A stretch of 64,000 nucleotides of DNA from Maribacter sp. BPC-D8 (GCF_035207705.1 NZ_CP128187.1:3286001-3350000); one strand, 5' to 3'. Positions 17,213 to 27,516 are shown, numbered from the stretch's first letter. The notes: generated from the letters alone by a model not told the origin. Program-made: numbers and translations.

Positions 17213-19801
17213 TTATAATTGATTTTCAAGCTCAAGGCTATCCGCTGCTTGTAGTGCTTTCTTTATGGCAGTACTCCACAGTGCATAGCCTTGTTTGTTT
17301 AAATGCAATCCGTCAGAAAGGTATAATTCTGGTATCGGTCTATTATCCGTCGTAATCATCTGTGCAAATACGTTAATGTATTGTGCATTCAGTTCGGTAA
17401 TAAAATACTTAGACAGCATTAAATTAGTTTCCATTATAAGCGGAATCAAAGCTTCTCGCTCTACACTCGGTTTTAAGCTGATCAATGCCAATTCTGCATC
17501 AGGATACTTATTAGTTATTAAGCCCACCAATTCCATACAACCAGAAAGTACCTCTTGGGGAGTTTTACCACTATTCAAATCATTCTCTCCTGCGTACAAC
17601 ACAATTTTAGACGGATTAGCTTCGGTAAAAATCTCATCAAAATAATGAATACACCAAGCGAATGTTGATCCGCCAAAACCAAGGTTCACCACATTGAACG
17701 GACTCAAATCACGTTTCATATTTACCCACAAACGCACCGAAGAACTGCCGTAAAAAGCAATTAAGTTTTCTTGAGTCGGCAACTTATCAATACGTCTTTT
17801 CAATCTTTTGATCTCATTACACCAAATAGCAGGTGGCTCCTCTAAATTGTCGGCACCCGAGCTAGATACATTTAACTGCTCCGCTCTTTCGATAGCCTTT
17901 TTCACATACCCTTGATATTCCGCCTGATACTGCTCCATAAAAGCATATAGATCTTCGTTACTTTTAGAAGGTACTTTTTCACTCAGTAAAAAAGGTTCTT
18001 TTATAGCACAGTAGTATAAAGACTTCCCTATTCTCTGATCAAAATTCACCATAACCACAGGTATTATATAAGGTTCTGGATCGGTATGTAATGCCAATTT
18101 GAAAGCGCCCATTTTAAAAGGACCCGGAGATTCGTCTGTTCTATAAGAAGTGCCTTCGGGACTAATTATTAAATTATAACCTTGCTGCAAATGTTTTGAG
18201 GCTTCATTATAGAAGATGCTTCTTGCCTCTTCTTTTCTATTGTTAGAAGTTTCATCAGATTCTTTAGTATACACATTTATATAGCCAAGGTTATCGTAGT
18301 AATTCTGATGACCGTATTCTTGCCCTTGCCCTATTCTAACCGTACGAATACCTGGCTCTTCATACTTTTTATGCAAAACCATGGCACTTAGAAAATGTGA
18401 ATCTAGGGTAATCTGAAAATTATTATTTAAGGTATAATGCGGGTCATTGATTAAGTGGTTATAGATAAAAATATTACCAGTATCGTCAGGTAAGTTTTCC
18501 CAACCTTCAACAATATAAGGCACGTTTTTAAACACTTTCATCGTTAGCTCTGCACAGACCTTTCTATTTTGCTTGGCATCTTTACTGTTCTTTTCAGCCA
18601 CATTCTCATAAATCTGCTGTAAACCGCTTATAAACTCATGCTCCTTTTGATCCTCACCCAATAACTCTAAACTCAACGATGCAATATGGCGTTCTAAAGC
18701 AGTCCCTTTTTTTACCAAACTAGTCAACGCATCATAGGCGAATTGCTTAGTCGTATTACTTTTTAAAAGATGCGGCACTTGATGTAAAGGTGAGGATAAC
18801 AATAACCGCGATTTATTATTTTTGATCAATTGATAGACCGCTTGTAGATTATGTTTACCCAACAAGCCAACATACCTTACAAAAGCAGCATTTAACTGGT
18901 TCCCCATTAGCCACAATAATCGCTGATAAAACTGACCTTCAAAAGCATCATCTATCTGAAATAGTTTCATTAACTCGCCATCAGGGATAAAGTAAGCCGA
19001 AGTCTTTGTATTCGTTATAGCTGAACAAATATCTTTTTCCTTTAAAAGGCAAGACCATCCAAATATAAATCCGGAATTCTTAATAGAACGTTGTTTGATC
19101 TCAATCGTATTCTCTATTCGCTTAACCGTTACTTCTCCATGAATAAGAATAAACAATCCGTTACTTGAACCATCTTGTACATACAAAACTTCATCTGGCT
19201 CATATTCTCTACGTTCTGCCAACGCAGCTAACGCCATTAAGTTTTTTTCTTCAAAATAATCAAGAAAAGGAGAACGTCGCATTAATGAAACAATCTCTTC
19301 TTGTTCGGCAACGGGAGATATAAAAAACTGTCGATCTTCTACAAAGGGCTGAAACCGTACAGGACTCAACAATTCCGTTTGTTTAGTTAAAGCCGTATGC
19401 AAAACACGATACAATTTTGCTCCAATGTTTTTAAGTAAGATATTCTGATGCCCTTTTTTCAAATAGGCATCTAGCTCATGAAATGGTATTTCAAAAAAAG
19501 ATGCTTTTGGTGAGGCTACGGTTGCTTTATAAGTAAACCGTTTGGGTGTATTGAATCCGTTTAATCCAATAGTAGAAAAAGGTTCTGAGTTTTGGCAAAC
19601 GAGAATATCGCTCTCTGGGTTGTCAAGTGAAATATAGTAATTGACACTACCTTCTATCAGCCATCTAAAGGTTCTAACTTTTTTATGAATATAACTGATA
19701 GCATACCCTTTTTGGTATGTTTTCAATTCTCCGTTCGGAAAGTATTCTTTTAATTTTTCAGTAGTTATTTCTTGCTTTAAATCTCTAGTTTGGTGTATCA
19801 T
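17213..19801 (-). CDS. fusion: two cNMP-binding-type domains + PlsC-like acyltransferase + SGNH hydrolase
   Basis: 862 residues in four parts. Residues ~10-135 and ~165-290 each look like a cyclic-nucleotide-binding (Crp-type effector) domain, the second clearer (LAALAERREYEPDEVLYVQDG, FILIHGEVTVKR). A helical linker spans ~300-420. Residues ~430-620 resemble 1-acyl-glycerol-phosphate acyltransferases: block I is YNHLINDP (H449, D453) and block III SPEGTSYR with FKMGA (547-566). Residues ~680-855 are an SGNH hydrolase with all four blocks: YGSSSVRLW, LGFGGS, GENDLNSG and DGLHLN (Asp830, His833). Block I of the acyltransferase has one residue fewer than the usual HxxxxD. It probably remodels lipid acyl chains under ligand control (inference). 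An AGAAGGAG sequence precedes the ATG. Confidence 0.85.
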   Translation of the reverse strand: MIHQTRDLKQEITTEKLKEYFPNGELKTYQKGYAISYIHKKVRTFRWLIEGSVNYYISLDNPESDILVCQNSEPFSTIGLNGFNTPKRFTYKATVASPKASFFEIPFHELDAYLKKGHQNILLKNIGAKLYRVLHTALTKQTELLSPVRFQPFVEDRQFFISPVAEQEEIVSLMRRSPFLDYFEEKNLMALAALAERREYEPDEVLYVQDGSSNGLFILIHGEVTVKRIENTIEIKQRSIKNSGFIFGWSCLLKEKDICSAITNTKTSAYFIPDGELMKLFQIDDAFEGQFYQRLLWLMGNQLNAAFVRYVGLLGKHNLQAVYQLIKNNKSRLLLSSPLHQVPHLLKSNTTKQFAYDALTSLVKKGTALERHIASLSLELLGEDQKEHEFISGLQQIYENVAEKNSKDAKQNRKVCAELTMKVFKNVPYIVEGWENLPDDTGNIFIYNHLINDPHYTLNNNFQITLDSHFLSAMVLHKKYEEPGIRTVRIGQGQEYGHQNYYDNLGYINVYTKESDETSNNRKEEARSIFYNEASKHLQQGYNLIISPEGTSYRTDESPGPFKMGAFKLALHTDPEPYIIPVVMVNFDQRIGKSLYYCAIKEPFLLSEKVPSKSNEDLYAFMEQYQAEYQGYVKKAIERAEQLNVSSSGADNLEEPPAIWCNEIKRLKRRIDKLPTQENLIAFYGSSSVRLWVNMKRDLSPFNVVNLGFGGSTFAWCIHYFDEIFTEANPSKIVLYAGENDLNSGKTPQEVLSGCMELVGLITNKYPDAELALISLKPSVEREALIPLIMETNLMLSKYFITELNAQYINVFAQMITTDNRPIPELYLSDGLHLNKQGYALWSTAIKKALQAADSLELENQL

Positions 19802-20003
19802 ACTCCTTCTAACTTAACCAGATAAAAGCGAATAAAGAAGCGGCACCAACATTAAAACCAATTTAGCATTTTAGCAAATTGATATTAGTTAAAACGATAA
19901 AAATTAAGCCCTTAAACTTAGAATAAGCAAATTCAATTTATAGACTACCGATTTACAAAGGCTTTTATTATCTTCCCTACTCAACAACAAATCAGACCAC
20001 ACC

Positions 20004-23000
20004 ATGAAAACTATCAGACTACTACTCGTGCTCATCATTATGGCACCTTTAGCCCTACAATCTCAACGTAGAAAAAACAAAATTTCAGAACCGACCATTA
20101 AATTAGAAGATTCTCTTTTCACGGGACTAAAATGGCGAAATATTGGTCCGTTCAGAGGCGGGCGCAGTGTTGCATCAACTGGGGTTCTTGGACAACCAAT
20201 GGTGTACTACATGGGTACTGTTGGTGGCGGAATCTGGAAAACAACGGATGACGGAATCACGTGGAAAAATATTTCTGACGGATTTTTAAAGACTGCTACA
20301 GTTGGAGCAATCTCCGTATCTGAAAGCAACCCGAACATTGTAATTGCCGGTATGGGCGAACATGCTGCCCGTGGTGTTATGACCTCTATGGGTGACGGAG
20401 TATATAAATCTACAGATGCTGGTAAGACATGGAAACATATGGGGCTTGATGAAACAAGACATATCTCTGACATTATTATAGACCCTACTGATCCCAATAT
20501 CATATTGGTGTCTGCTCAAGGTGCACAATACGGACCATCATCGCAACGCGGTATTTATAAATCTACCGATGGTGGCGAAACTTGGAAAAATGTTCTGTTT
20601 GTAGATACTATAACTGGAGCTTCTGCTTTATCGATGGATATGACCAACCCTACTATCTTATACGCAGCAATGTGGCAACACAGACGCTTTCCGTGGACGA
20701 TGGAATCTGGAGGCAAAAATTCAGGAATTTACAAATCGACAGATAGTGGTGAAACTTGGGAACAATTAAAAGAAGGGCTACCTAAAGAAATGGGTAAAGC
20801 AGGTATTTCTGTTTCTCGGGCCAACCCAGAACGTGTATTTGCTGTTATCGAAGCAGAGGGAGAAAAAGGTGGTGTATACCGTTCTGACGATGCAGGTAAA
20901 AAATGGACGCTTATCAATAAAGACCGTATCAATATTACACGCTCTTGGTATTACATGGAGATTTTTGCAGATACCCAAAATGAAGATATTGTCTATGTAT
21001 TAAATGCGCCTGTAACGAAATCAATAGATGGCGGTAAATCATTTTCACCGCTTTCTACTCCGCATGGTGATAATCACGATTTATGGATAGACCCATTGAA
21101 CAATCAACGCATGATAAATTCAAACGATGGTGGTTCTAATGTTTCTAATAACGGAGGAAAAAGTTGGAGCACGCAAGAAAATCAAAATACAGCTCAATTT
21201 TATAGAGTAATTACCGATAATCTAGTGCCATATAATGTGTATGGTGGTCAGCAAGATAATTCTACTGTTGCGATTGCATCTAGAACAAATGATGGTGGCA
21301 TAGACTGGAAAGATTGGTATGCTGTAGCTGGTGGCGAAAGTGCCTTTTTAGCATTCGACCCAGATAACCCAGAGTTGATTTATGGTGGAACATACCAAGG
21401 TAATATTGACAAATGGGATCCGAATACGAAAGAATCTAAATCTATAAAAGAATACCCAGAATTAGGTTTGAGCATCTCTCCAGAAAATGCAAAATACCGT
21501 TACAACTGGAATGCACCGATAATTACCTCTCCACACGACAGAAAAACCATTTACCATGGTGGCAACGTTGTTTTTAGATCAACAGATGAAGGTCAAAGTT
21601 GGACAGTTATAAGTCCCGATTTAACCAAAGACGAAAAAGACAAGCATGGTCTTGGTGGCGGTCCGTTTACCAATGAAGCTGCCGGTGGTGAGATATACAA
21701 TACACTAACTTATTTAACTGAATCTCCGCATGAAGAAGGTGTTATTTGGTCTGGTAGCGACGATGGTTTGGTGCATGTAACCAAAGACGGCGGAGCGAAT
21801 TGGGCAAATGTTACTCCCGCTGGTGCAAAAGAAGGTATTATAAATAGTATTGAGGTATCTCCACATGATCCAGCAACAGCTTACATTGTATTAATGCGCT
21901 ATAAGTCGATGGATTTTGCCAACTACATCTACAAAACCACGGACTATGGAAATACTTGGACAAAAATTACTAATGGCATCACAGGCGACAATACATTTAC
22001 ACGAGTAGTTCGTGCAGACAAAAAAGTAAAAGGGCTTCTTTACGCAGGTACAGAAACCGGTTTATTTGTTTCGTTAGATGACGGTTTACATTGGCAGCCT
22101 TTACAATTAAACTTACCCCTAACCCCAATTAATGATTTGGTTATACAAGATAATGATTTGGTGGCTGCAACTGCGGGTCGTGCATTTTGGATTTTAGATG
22201 ATTTGGCGGCGTTGCAAAATAGCAGCACTCCAAAACAAGCATTAAATATCTTTAAACCAAAAGACACCTATTTGTTTAGTGGCGGGTCTAGTGAAAAACC
22301 TTTACCAGGATTAGGAAGTAACCCGAAAAGCGGAGTTACTTTTGATTACTACTTGAGTCAAGAACAAGACAGTACCGAACTTAAATTAGAAGTGCTACAA
22401 GATGGTAAAGTAATACGTACAGTAACGAATCAAAAAGACAAGAAATTTAAAACGTGGCCAGGCGGACCATCAAAACCAGCTATTCTTGCCTCTAAAAAAG
22501 GATATAACCGTTTCACTTGGGATTTTAAAAGGGAAAGCTTACCTGCAGTTGAAAAGGTATTTGTTCTTGGCGGATTAAATGGTTCTACCGTTAGCCCTGG
22601 CGATTATCAGTTGAGATTGACATTAGGCGAGCAAACAGCAGAAACTACCGTAACTATTTTACCACACCCAAAGGTGAAAGCAAGCAAGGCAGATTATGCA
22701 GAGCAACAATCTATGATGATGACCATAGAAGCTACCGTACTTGAAATTCACAATTCGGTAAATAACATGCAATCGGCAAAATCGCAATTAAAACAGTATG
22801 GTAAATTACTTGCAGATAATGAGAAAGCAGAAGCACTATTAACACAGGGCGATTCACTGACCAAACGTATTACCACTTGGGAAGAAAACTTAATTCAGCC
22901 TAACCAAAAAACCTTTCAAGATGTCATCAATTTTGAAAATAAGCTGAATTCACAATTATTGAATCTAAGAGGCTATATCGATGCTGCAGAACCGAAAGTT

Positions 23001-23159
23001 ACCGCTGGTGCGAAAGAGCGATTAAAAGACCTATTAGCAATGTGGAATACATTTAAAACTGCGCATGATGAAATTATAAATTCTGAAATGGAGGCATATA
23101 ATACTATGTTTCAAAGTTTAGAAATTCCGGCAATCATCTTATCTGAAAAACAAAACTAA
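20004..23159 (+). CDS. exported VPS10/BNR beta-propeller protein (sortilin-like glycosyl hydrolase-type)
   Basis: 1051-residue exported protein. A signal peptide ([16 protein letters not shown]) precedes [16 protein letters not shown]. The first ~740 residues contain many Asp-box-type repeats (SxDGGxTW forms such as [30 protein letters not shown]), typical of VPS10/BNR propellers. The last ~300 residues include a beta domain and a coiled-coil region (~890-1030, [21 protein letters not shown]). Such genes are very common in marine Bacteroidota and often annotated as glycosyl hydrolases, but no catalytic acid can be pointed to, so binding or processing of extracellular polymers is the safer call. 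It is followed at 9 bp by a pentapeptide-repeat gene. Confidence 0.85.
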   Translation: MKTIRLLLVLIIMAPLALQSQRRKNKISEPTIKLEDSLFTGLKWRNIGPFRGGRSVASTGVLGQPMVYYMGTVGGGIWKTTDDGITWKNISDGFLKTATVGAISVSESNPNIVIAGMGEHAARGVMTSMGDGVYKSTDAGKTWKHMGLDETRHISDIIIDPTDPNIILVSAQGAQYGPSSQRGIYKSTDGGETWKNVLFVDTITGASALSMDMTNPTILYAAMWQHRRFPWTMESGGKNSGIYKSTDSGETWEQLKEGLPKEMGKAGISVSRANPERVFAVIEAEGEKGGVYRSDDAGKKWTLINKDRINITRSWYYMEIFADTQNEDIVYVLNAPVTKSIDGGKSFSPLSTPHGDNHDLWIDPLNNQRMINSNDGGSNVSNNGGKSWSTQENQNTAQFYRVITDNLVPYNVYGGQQDNSTVAIASRTNDGGIDWKDWYAVAGGESAFLAFDPDNPELIYGGTYQGNIDKWDPNTKESKSIKEYPELGLSISPENAKYRYNWNAPIITSPHDRKTIYHGGNVVFRSTDEGQSWTVISPDLTKDEKDKHGLGGGPFTNEAAGGEIYNTLTYLTESPHEEGVIWSGSDDGLVHVTKDGGANWANVTPAGAKEGIINSIEVSPHDPATAYIVLMRYKSMDFANYIYKTTDYGNTWTKITNGITGDNTFTRVVRADKKVKGLLYAGTETGLFVSLDDGLHWQPLQLNLPLTPINDLVIQDNDLVAATAGRAFWILDDLAALQNSSTPKQALNIFKPKDTYLFSGGSSEKPLPGLGSNPKSGVTFDYYLSQEQDSTELKLEVLQDGKVIRTVTNQKDKKFKTWPGGPSKPAILASKKGYNRFTWDFKRESLPAVEKVFVLGGLNGSTVSPGDYQLRLTLGEQTAETTVTILPHPKVKASKADYAEQQSMMMTIEATVLEIHNSVNNMQSAKSQLKQYGKLLADNEKAEALLTQGDSLTKRITTWEENLIQPNQKTFQDVINFENKLNSQLLNLRGYIDAAEPKVTAGAKERLKDLLAMWNTFKTAHDEIINSEMEAYNTMFQSLEIPAIILSEKQN

Positions 23160-23167
23160 AAGCGCTT

Positions 23168-23740
23168 GTGCAAAAACTAATACTAGATAAAACCTTTAAA
23201 GGAGAAAATTACACCGCTACTAGATTACCTAGAGCGGAATACGAGAATTGCATTTTTGAAGGATGTGATTTCTCTAAGGGATATGTAGATAACCAAACCT
23301 TTTTAGAATGCGAGTTTATTGATTGTAATTTAAGCAATGCCAATATTGTAAATACCACTTTTAAAGAAGTGAAATTTTCGCACAGTAAACTAATGGGGCT
23401 AGCCTTTAATACCTGCAATGCCTTTTTGATGGATTTATCTTTTTTTGATTGTAATTTAAGTTTTGCAATCTTCACAGAATTAAAATTAGCAGGTCAAGTA
23501 TTTACGTCTTGTAAACTTGAAGAAGCTGATTTTGGAGATTGCGATTTAAGCAAATCCAAATTTGATGAATGCAATCTAGAAAGAGCTGTTTTTGGGAGAA
23601 CTAATCTGCAAAAAGCTGATTTTAGTAGCGCAACAAATTTTAGTATCGACCCTGATAATAATTCTATGGCAGGAGCCATATTTTCAAAAGATAATCTTGA
23701 AGGATTATTGCAGAAACACAAATTGAAGATTTTAAAATAA
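23168..23740 (+). CDS. pentapeptide-repeat protein (Qnr/McbG-like architecture)
   Basis: 190 residues, nearly all in A(D/N)LxF-type pentapeptides (CIFEGCDF, CEFIDCNLSNANI, EEADFGDCDLSKSKF, ERAVFGRTNLQKADF), which fold as a right-handed quadrilateral beta-helix. The tail (FSIDPDNNSMAGAIFS ... GLLQKH) resembles the end of Qnr and McbG type proteins, which mimic DNA and protect gyrase; the size is slightly below Qnr (~218). The start is GTG at 23168; no ATG lies near. It lies 9 bp after the VPS10 gene and could be co-transcribed. Quinolone protection is possible but unproven. Confidence 0.82.
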   Translation: MQKLILDKTFKGENYTATRLPRAEYENCIFEGCDFSKGYVDNQTFLECEFIDCNLSNANIVNTTFKEVKFSHSKLMGLAFNTCNAFLMDLSFFDCNLSFAIFTELKLAGQVFTSCKLEEADFGDCDLSKSKFDECNLERAVFGRTNLQKADFSSATNFSIDPDNNSMAGAIFSKDNLEGLLQKHKLKILK

Positions 23741-23749
23741 AATAAAACT

Positions 23750-23977
23750 ATGTACGAATATCAATATATTAAAATATCCATAGGAGGAATATTTAAAGTC
23801 AAGCCAAAATCAAACTACAAAGAGATTATTGCCGCCAAAGCAAAAGAAGGCTGGCGGTTTGTTCAAATATTTGCACCTGGCACATCAACTTATGGCTCGG
23901 CTTCCTATTTTGAATTGATTTTTGAGAAAAAAAATAGATTAAAAAATGAACCAAGAAATAAAATCAAAAATCATTGA
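23750..23977 (+). CDS. small DUF4177-family protein
   Basis: 75-residue cytoplasmic protein. The pattern YEYQYIKI ... EIIAAKAKEGWRFVQIFAPGTS ... YFELIFEK is that of DUF4177, a small alpha/beta domain of unknown function found in many bacteria. It starts 10 bp after the pentapeptide gene, and its last 32 bp overlap the next small gene in another frame. The family domain ends near residue 62; the basic tail may be incidental to the overlap. Confidence 0.7.
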   Translation: MYEYQYIKISIGGIFKVKPKSNYKEIIAAKAKEGWRFVQIFAPGTSTYGSASYFELIFEKKNRLKNEPRNKIKNH

Positions 23978-24164
23978 AGTCTGTAATGCTAAAATTGCCG
24001 CGAAAGGAGAAAATGTAGGTCTTTCATTCTACGCTTTCTTCAAAAATAAAAATGACAATCCTGAACTTTTAATGGAAGTAGCCCAGTGGTGGATTTTAGA
24101 ACATAAGCTAGATCATTTTGAAAAGGCATTGAAAATAAAAGAGATGATAAAAGTTATCCAATGA
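23946..24164 (+). CDS. small protein of unknown function
   Basis: 72 residues, not recognised. It overlaps the DUF4177 gene by 32 bp and the next lipoprotein gene by 4 bp (ATGA), an arrangement that argues for genuine translational coupling. The sequence is predicted mostly helical and soluble (KIIEVCNAKIAAKGENVGL, QWWILEHKLDHFEKALKIKEM). No signal peptide or metal motif. It is kept because of the tight coupling on both sides and ordinary composition. Confidence 0.6.
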   Translation: MNQEIKSKIIEVCNAKIAAKGENVGLSFYAFFKNKNDNPELLMEVAQWWILEHKLDHFEKALKIKEMIKVIQ

Positions 24165-24718
24165 AAAACACCATTTTAATTCTATTTCTAATTGGCGTAT
24201 TGAATAGCTGTGACAATCAAAAATTAAGTCACAAAGAGGCTGTTACTACATATTACAATGCTTTTGATTCTGGTGAATTCAATAAAATTAAAACAGTAAT
24301 ACATGATAGTATTACAATGGTTAATGGTGATTTTTTAACGCCTTTTGACAAGAATAGTTTTTATGAATTTTATAAATGGGATTCCGTTTTTAAACCATCG
24401 AATCAAGTAATTGAATTGGTTGAAGAAAACGATGACGTCATTGCAACTATCACTCAAAAGAATATTCGTAATGCCTTTTTAAAGAATAATCCATTACAAT
24501 TTAAAGTCAAAGTTTCTTTTACCTCAGGTAAAATTTCTAAAATTGAAGAATTAGAATACATAGAAGTTAATTGGAATACATGGGCGCAAGACCGAGATTC
24601 TTTAGTGAATTGGATGAAAGTAAATCATCCAAAGCTAGACCGTTTTGTAAATGATTTGACTATACAAGGGGCAATTAATTATGTGCAAGCCATTGAATTT
24701 TATGAGGTTCGGGAATAA
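24161..24718 (+). CDS. lipoprotein with NTF2/SnoaL-like fold
   Basis: 185 residues with a lipoprotein signal peptide (ILFLIGVLNSCDN, Cys17). The mature part opens with SHKEAVTTYYNAFDSGEFNKIKTVIHDSI, a pattern typical of NTF2/SnoaL-like proteins, with ITQKNIRNAFL and FKVKVSFTSGKISKIEE as later strands. Such proteins bind small ligands or act as enzymes, and no active site can be assigned here. Its ATG overlaps the previous stop as ATGA, so it is the last gene of a run that starts at 20004. Confidence 0.65.
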   Translation: MKNTILILFLIGVLNSCDNQKLSHKEAVTTYYNAFDSGEFNKIKTVIHDSITMVNGDFLTPFDKNSFYEFYKWDSVFKPSNQVIELVEENDDVIATITQKNIRNAFLKNNPLQFKVKVSFTSGKISKIEELEYIEVNWNTWAQDRDSLVNWMKVNHPKLDRFVNDLTIQGAINYVQAIEFYEVRE

Positions 24719-24922
24719 TTAGAAATAAAGTAGGGTTTTATAATTAGTTTTAGAAATGGTTAATTAGATAATAGTGTCACTACCATCAACCTTCAATTTC
24801 AACCCAAAATTAGACGATTAATAAATATTAACATTTAAAATAATTAATTACCTTTCGCAAATATTTACATCTTAAATAGTATAAAAACACTTATCAATTA
24901 ATTGTTAATCAAAACATTAACC

Positions 24923-25432
24923 ATGAAAAAAATCACTCTATTACTAGCCTTGTTTACTATTGGCTTTACGTACGCACAATCACCATTAGAAGAAGGAGCT
25001 TTACAAGCAAATGCAGGATTTGGCTTTTCAGGATGGGGAACTCCTATTTACGCAGGATTAGAATATGGGGTAGCACCGAATATCTCTGTTGGAGGCGAAT
25101 TATCGTATCAAACCTACAACTACGGTAGCGGTTTTGGTGGTGACTACAAGAGTACTATTTTCGGTATTACAGGAAATGGTAATTATCACTTCAATGAAGT
25201 TTTCGAAATTCCAAGTCAGTGGGATTTATATGCAGGCGCTAATTTGACTTATTACAGCTGGTCTACCAAAATTAACGGTAGCACTGTAGATGGTGTTGAC
25301 GTTGACAATTTCGGTATTGGTTTACAAGTAGGTGGACGTTATTTCTTCAATGATAAATTTGCCATCAACCTTCAAGTTGGTGGAGGAAACGTAGTAAGTG
25401 GAGGTAGAATCGGAGTCACTTATAAGTTATAA
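24923..25432 (+). CDS. outer-membrane beta-barrel protein
   Basis: 169 residues. The frame is open from a TTG at 24902, but the ATG at 24923 directly precedes a signal peptide (KITLLLALFTIGFTYAQ). The mature part alternates hydrophobic and polar residues with many aromatics and glycines and ends in GGRIGVTYKL, as small eight-strand outer-membrane barrels do (OmpW/OmpX or outer membrane beta-barrel family). The role may be structural or transport-related and is unknown. It is followed by a strong intrinsic terminator, so it is the end of its transcript. Confidence 0.78.
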   Translation: MKKITLLLALFTIGFTYAQSPLEEGALQANAGFGFSGWGTPIYAGLEYGVAPNISVGGELSYQTYNYGSGFGGDYKSTIFGITGNGNYHFNEVFEIPSQWDLYAGANLTYYSWSTKINGSTVDGVDVDNFGIGLQVGGRYFFNDKFAINLQVGGGNVVSGGRIGVTYKL

Positions 25433-25456
25433 GAACACTTTTTTACAATAATACAG

Positions 25457-25490
25457 GGGTGGCTTACAAATATGTAAGCCACCCTTTTTT
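25457..25490 (+). terminator. intrinsic terminator after the beta-barrel gene
   Basis: Perfect 12-bp stem GGGTGGCTTACA / TGTAAGCCACCC with an AATA loop followed by six T residues. Confidence 0.92.
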
Positions 25491-25595
25491 GTTTTACTAC
25501 ATCAACTATCCCTACTTTAAAAGCAACTTGCAAGCTTATATTAAAACTTCTTAATATCTTATATGTTTAAAACAAGACCTGTTAATTAACATTAC

Positions 25596-27008
25596 ATGAC
25601 CTTAAAAAAAGGATTTCTACAACCTGATTCGTTATCCGTTCCAAAATACAAATACCCTATTGGCATCATTTTAGGTCTAGTTCTTGCTTTTTATCTTTAT
25701 AGTCTACAATATATGACACGTGAAGCCATTCGATGGTTTTCAATTTCAGATAATGACTTATGGCTACTAAGTGATTCTGAAGTAAGTTTCTACAATCTCA
25801 TATTTGCATTTATTTCTATAATTGTAGGTCAAAGTTTTTGCTTCATTTATTGGTTCCATAGACCCTTAAAAGCACACAAACTAAAAGCTGGAAGACTTCA
25901 ATCTATAATACATGAACAAAGGTTTTTTAATTGGTACGTTTTAGCTTGGTTTTCAAAAACAGCAACCATGTACGGCATTCTTTTCGCAATGGCAGGTACT
26001 GGTGGATATTATGTAGTTAGTATGTACCCTTATAACAACTATGTGTTTATACTTATAGTCATTGTAATGTTTTTTCAAGTTTGGAATTCAATTCTTTTGA
26101 CTTTTAAAAGAAGAGCCTATAAATGGATAATGCTATCATTTACAGTCGTTTCATTACTATCATTTGGACTTTCAAAAATCAATATTGTTGATTATAAAAT
26201 TTTAAATAAAAAAGTAGTTAGCAAACAATTAGAAAAAAGATATCAATTACGTCTTCCAACATCTAATGTTTATCAGACTCAGAGTCGTAGATTATATTAT
26301 GTGCCAAATATATCTTTGGTTAAAACTAAGAATGAAAATAAACCAATCATATTAGTTGATGACAATGAGAATACTATTGCATCACTTACAAATGAGGTTT
26401 TAAAAATTAAAAACAAATTACCTCTTGAGCTACAACTTGGAATGCCCGTTAATTTAAAGGTCGATAGAGAAATACCTATGAGTTTTGTTCGCCAAATCAA
26501 TAAAAGTATGGCGCTAAATGATATTGAAATGATTAGTTATATCGTAATTCCTAAAGAAGCTGAATATGACCATAGATACTATGTTTATAGAGAAAAAACA
26601 CATTTAATAACCTTTAATCAACTTCATGAAGATTTTAAACTAGAATTATACCTTGAACAAATAAAAGAATATTCAAACGAGATAAATATTATAGTAACTA
26701 AAAATGGATGTCAAATTGATGATTTACATATTTCATACGAAGAATTATCGAATGTACTCGAGAAAAGGATAGGTGCAAATAATGATTACGGTATTAAATT
26801 TATGTTGAAAAATGAACTAAATTTTGAAACATATTTTAAAGCGATTTCAGGACTTCATGAAGCTGTTTTTATTCTTCGGAACGAGGAATCTTTAAAAAAA
26901 TTTGCAATCGATTATAAAACTTTAGAAACTAACTATATGAGAGATGAACAGCGCCTAATAGATCGAAAGTATCCTTTACGGTATCTTGAAATATGGGAAG
27001 AGAAATAA
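25596..27008 (+). CDS. five-TM membrane protein with two putative ExbD-like C-terminal domains
   Basis: 470 residues, not a recognised family. Hydrophobic segments lie near residues 20-38, 64-87, 112-142, 148-168 and 175-192. The rest is soluble and shows the same pattern twice. Residues ~250-320 read I-x-V-D-D-N-E-N-T, then KNKLPLELQLGMPVNLKVDR and IPMSFVRQINKSMALNDIEM. Residues ~360-445 read KNGCQIDDLHISYEELSNVL, IKFMLKNELNFETYFKAISG. Both resemble the periplasmic domain of ExbD/TolR (small beta strand, 'P-x-x-L-x-x-D-x-x-V-x-Y'-type core, helix). If N-in, five TM segments put this part in the periplasm. Stand-alone gene; function unknown. Confidence 0.6.
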   Translation: MTLKKGFLQPDSLSVPKYKYPIGIILGLVLAFYLYSLQYMTREAIRWFSISDNDLWLLSDSEVSFYNLIFAFISIIVGQSFCFIYWFHRPLKAHKLKAGRLQSIIHEQRFFNWYVLAWFSKTATMYGILFAMAGTGGYYVVSMYPYNNYVFILIVIVMFFQVWNSILLTFKRRAYKWIMLSFTVVSLLSFGLSKINIVDYKILNKKVVSKQLEKRYQLRLPTSNVYQTQSRRLYYVPNISLVKTKNENKPIILVDDNENTIASLTNEVLKIKNKLPLELQLGMPVNLKVDREIPMSFVRQINKSMALNDIEMISYIVIPKEAEYDHRYYVYREKTHLITFNQLHEDFKLELYLEQIKEYSNEINIIVTKNGCQIDDLHISYEELSNVLEKRIGANNDYGIKFMLKNELNFETYFKAISGLHEAVFILRNEESLKKFAIDYKTLETNYMRDEQRLIDRKYPLRYLEIWEEK

Positions 27009-27084
27009 TTTTTTCTTAAGCATTCTTTTACGAATATAGAATATCTAATTTAACTAATACTCTTGTAAAACTCCAAACAACCCA

Positions 27085-27465
27085 ATGAACAAAGTACACC
27101 ACGCCGCCATCATCTGCTCTAATTACGAAGTTTCTAAAAAATTCTACATAGAAGTTTTAGAGTTAGAGATCATTCGAGAGGTATATCGAGAAGAGCGAAA
27201 ATCTTACAAATTAGATTTGGCATTGAAAGGTGAATATATAATTGAATTATTTTCTTTTCCTAATCCGCCAAAACGACCGTCTAGACCAGAATCATGCGGA
27301 TTAAGACATTTAGCATTTGAGGTTGATGATTTAGAAAAGATTATTGCACATTGTAATAAACACGATGTAATAGCAGAACCTATTCGTATCGATGAGTTTA
27401 CCAACAAGCGATTCACTTTCATTGCCGATCCAGATGACTTGCCTATAGAGTTTTATGAAAAATAA
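27085..27465 (+). CDS. VOC family protein, YaeR/SMU1112c-type glyoxalase-like
   Basis: 126-residue single VOC domain. KVHHAAIICSNYEVSKKFY at the start (metal His), ELFSFPNPPKRPSRPESCG in the middle, LRHLAFEVDDLE (second His) and FIADPDDLPIEFYE (Glu) at the end. The P-x-R-P-S-x-P-E-x-x-G-L-R-H sequence is typical of the YaeR/SMU1112c (GloA2-like) subgroup of putative lactoylglutathione-lyase relatives. The native substrate is unknown. Not obviously in an operon with the membrane protein upstream (~75-bp gap). Confidence 0.85.
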   Translation: MNKVHHAAIICSNYEVSKKFYIEVLELEIIREVYREERKSYKLDLALKGEYIIELFSFPNPPKRPSRPESCGLRHLAFEVDDLEKIIAHCNKHDVIAEPIRIDEFTNKRFTFIADPDDLPIEFYEK

Positions 27466-27493
27466 GTGAAGCCGTTTGTAAACGTTTAATTTG

Positions 27494-27501
27494 TATCTTG
27501 T
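27494..27501 (+). promoter_or_regulatory. candidate -7 element for the DUF6265 gene
   Basis: TATCTTGT lies 16 bp upstream of the ATG at 27517, with a TTG 15 bp further upstream. It is close to, but not exactly, the TTG/TAnnTTTG pair. Confidence 0.35.
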
Positions 27502-27516
27502 TGCAAATACTAGAAC

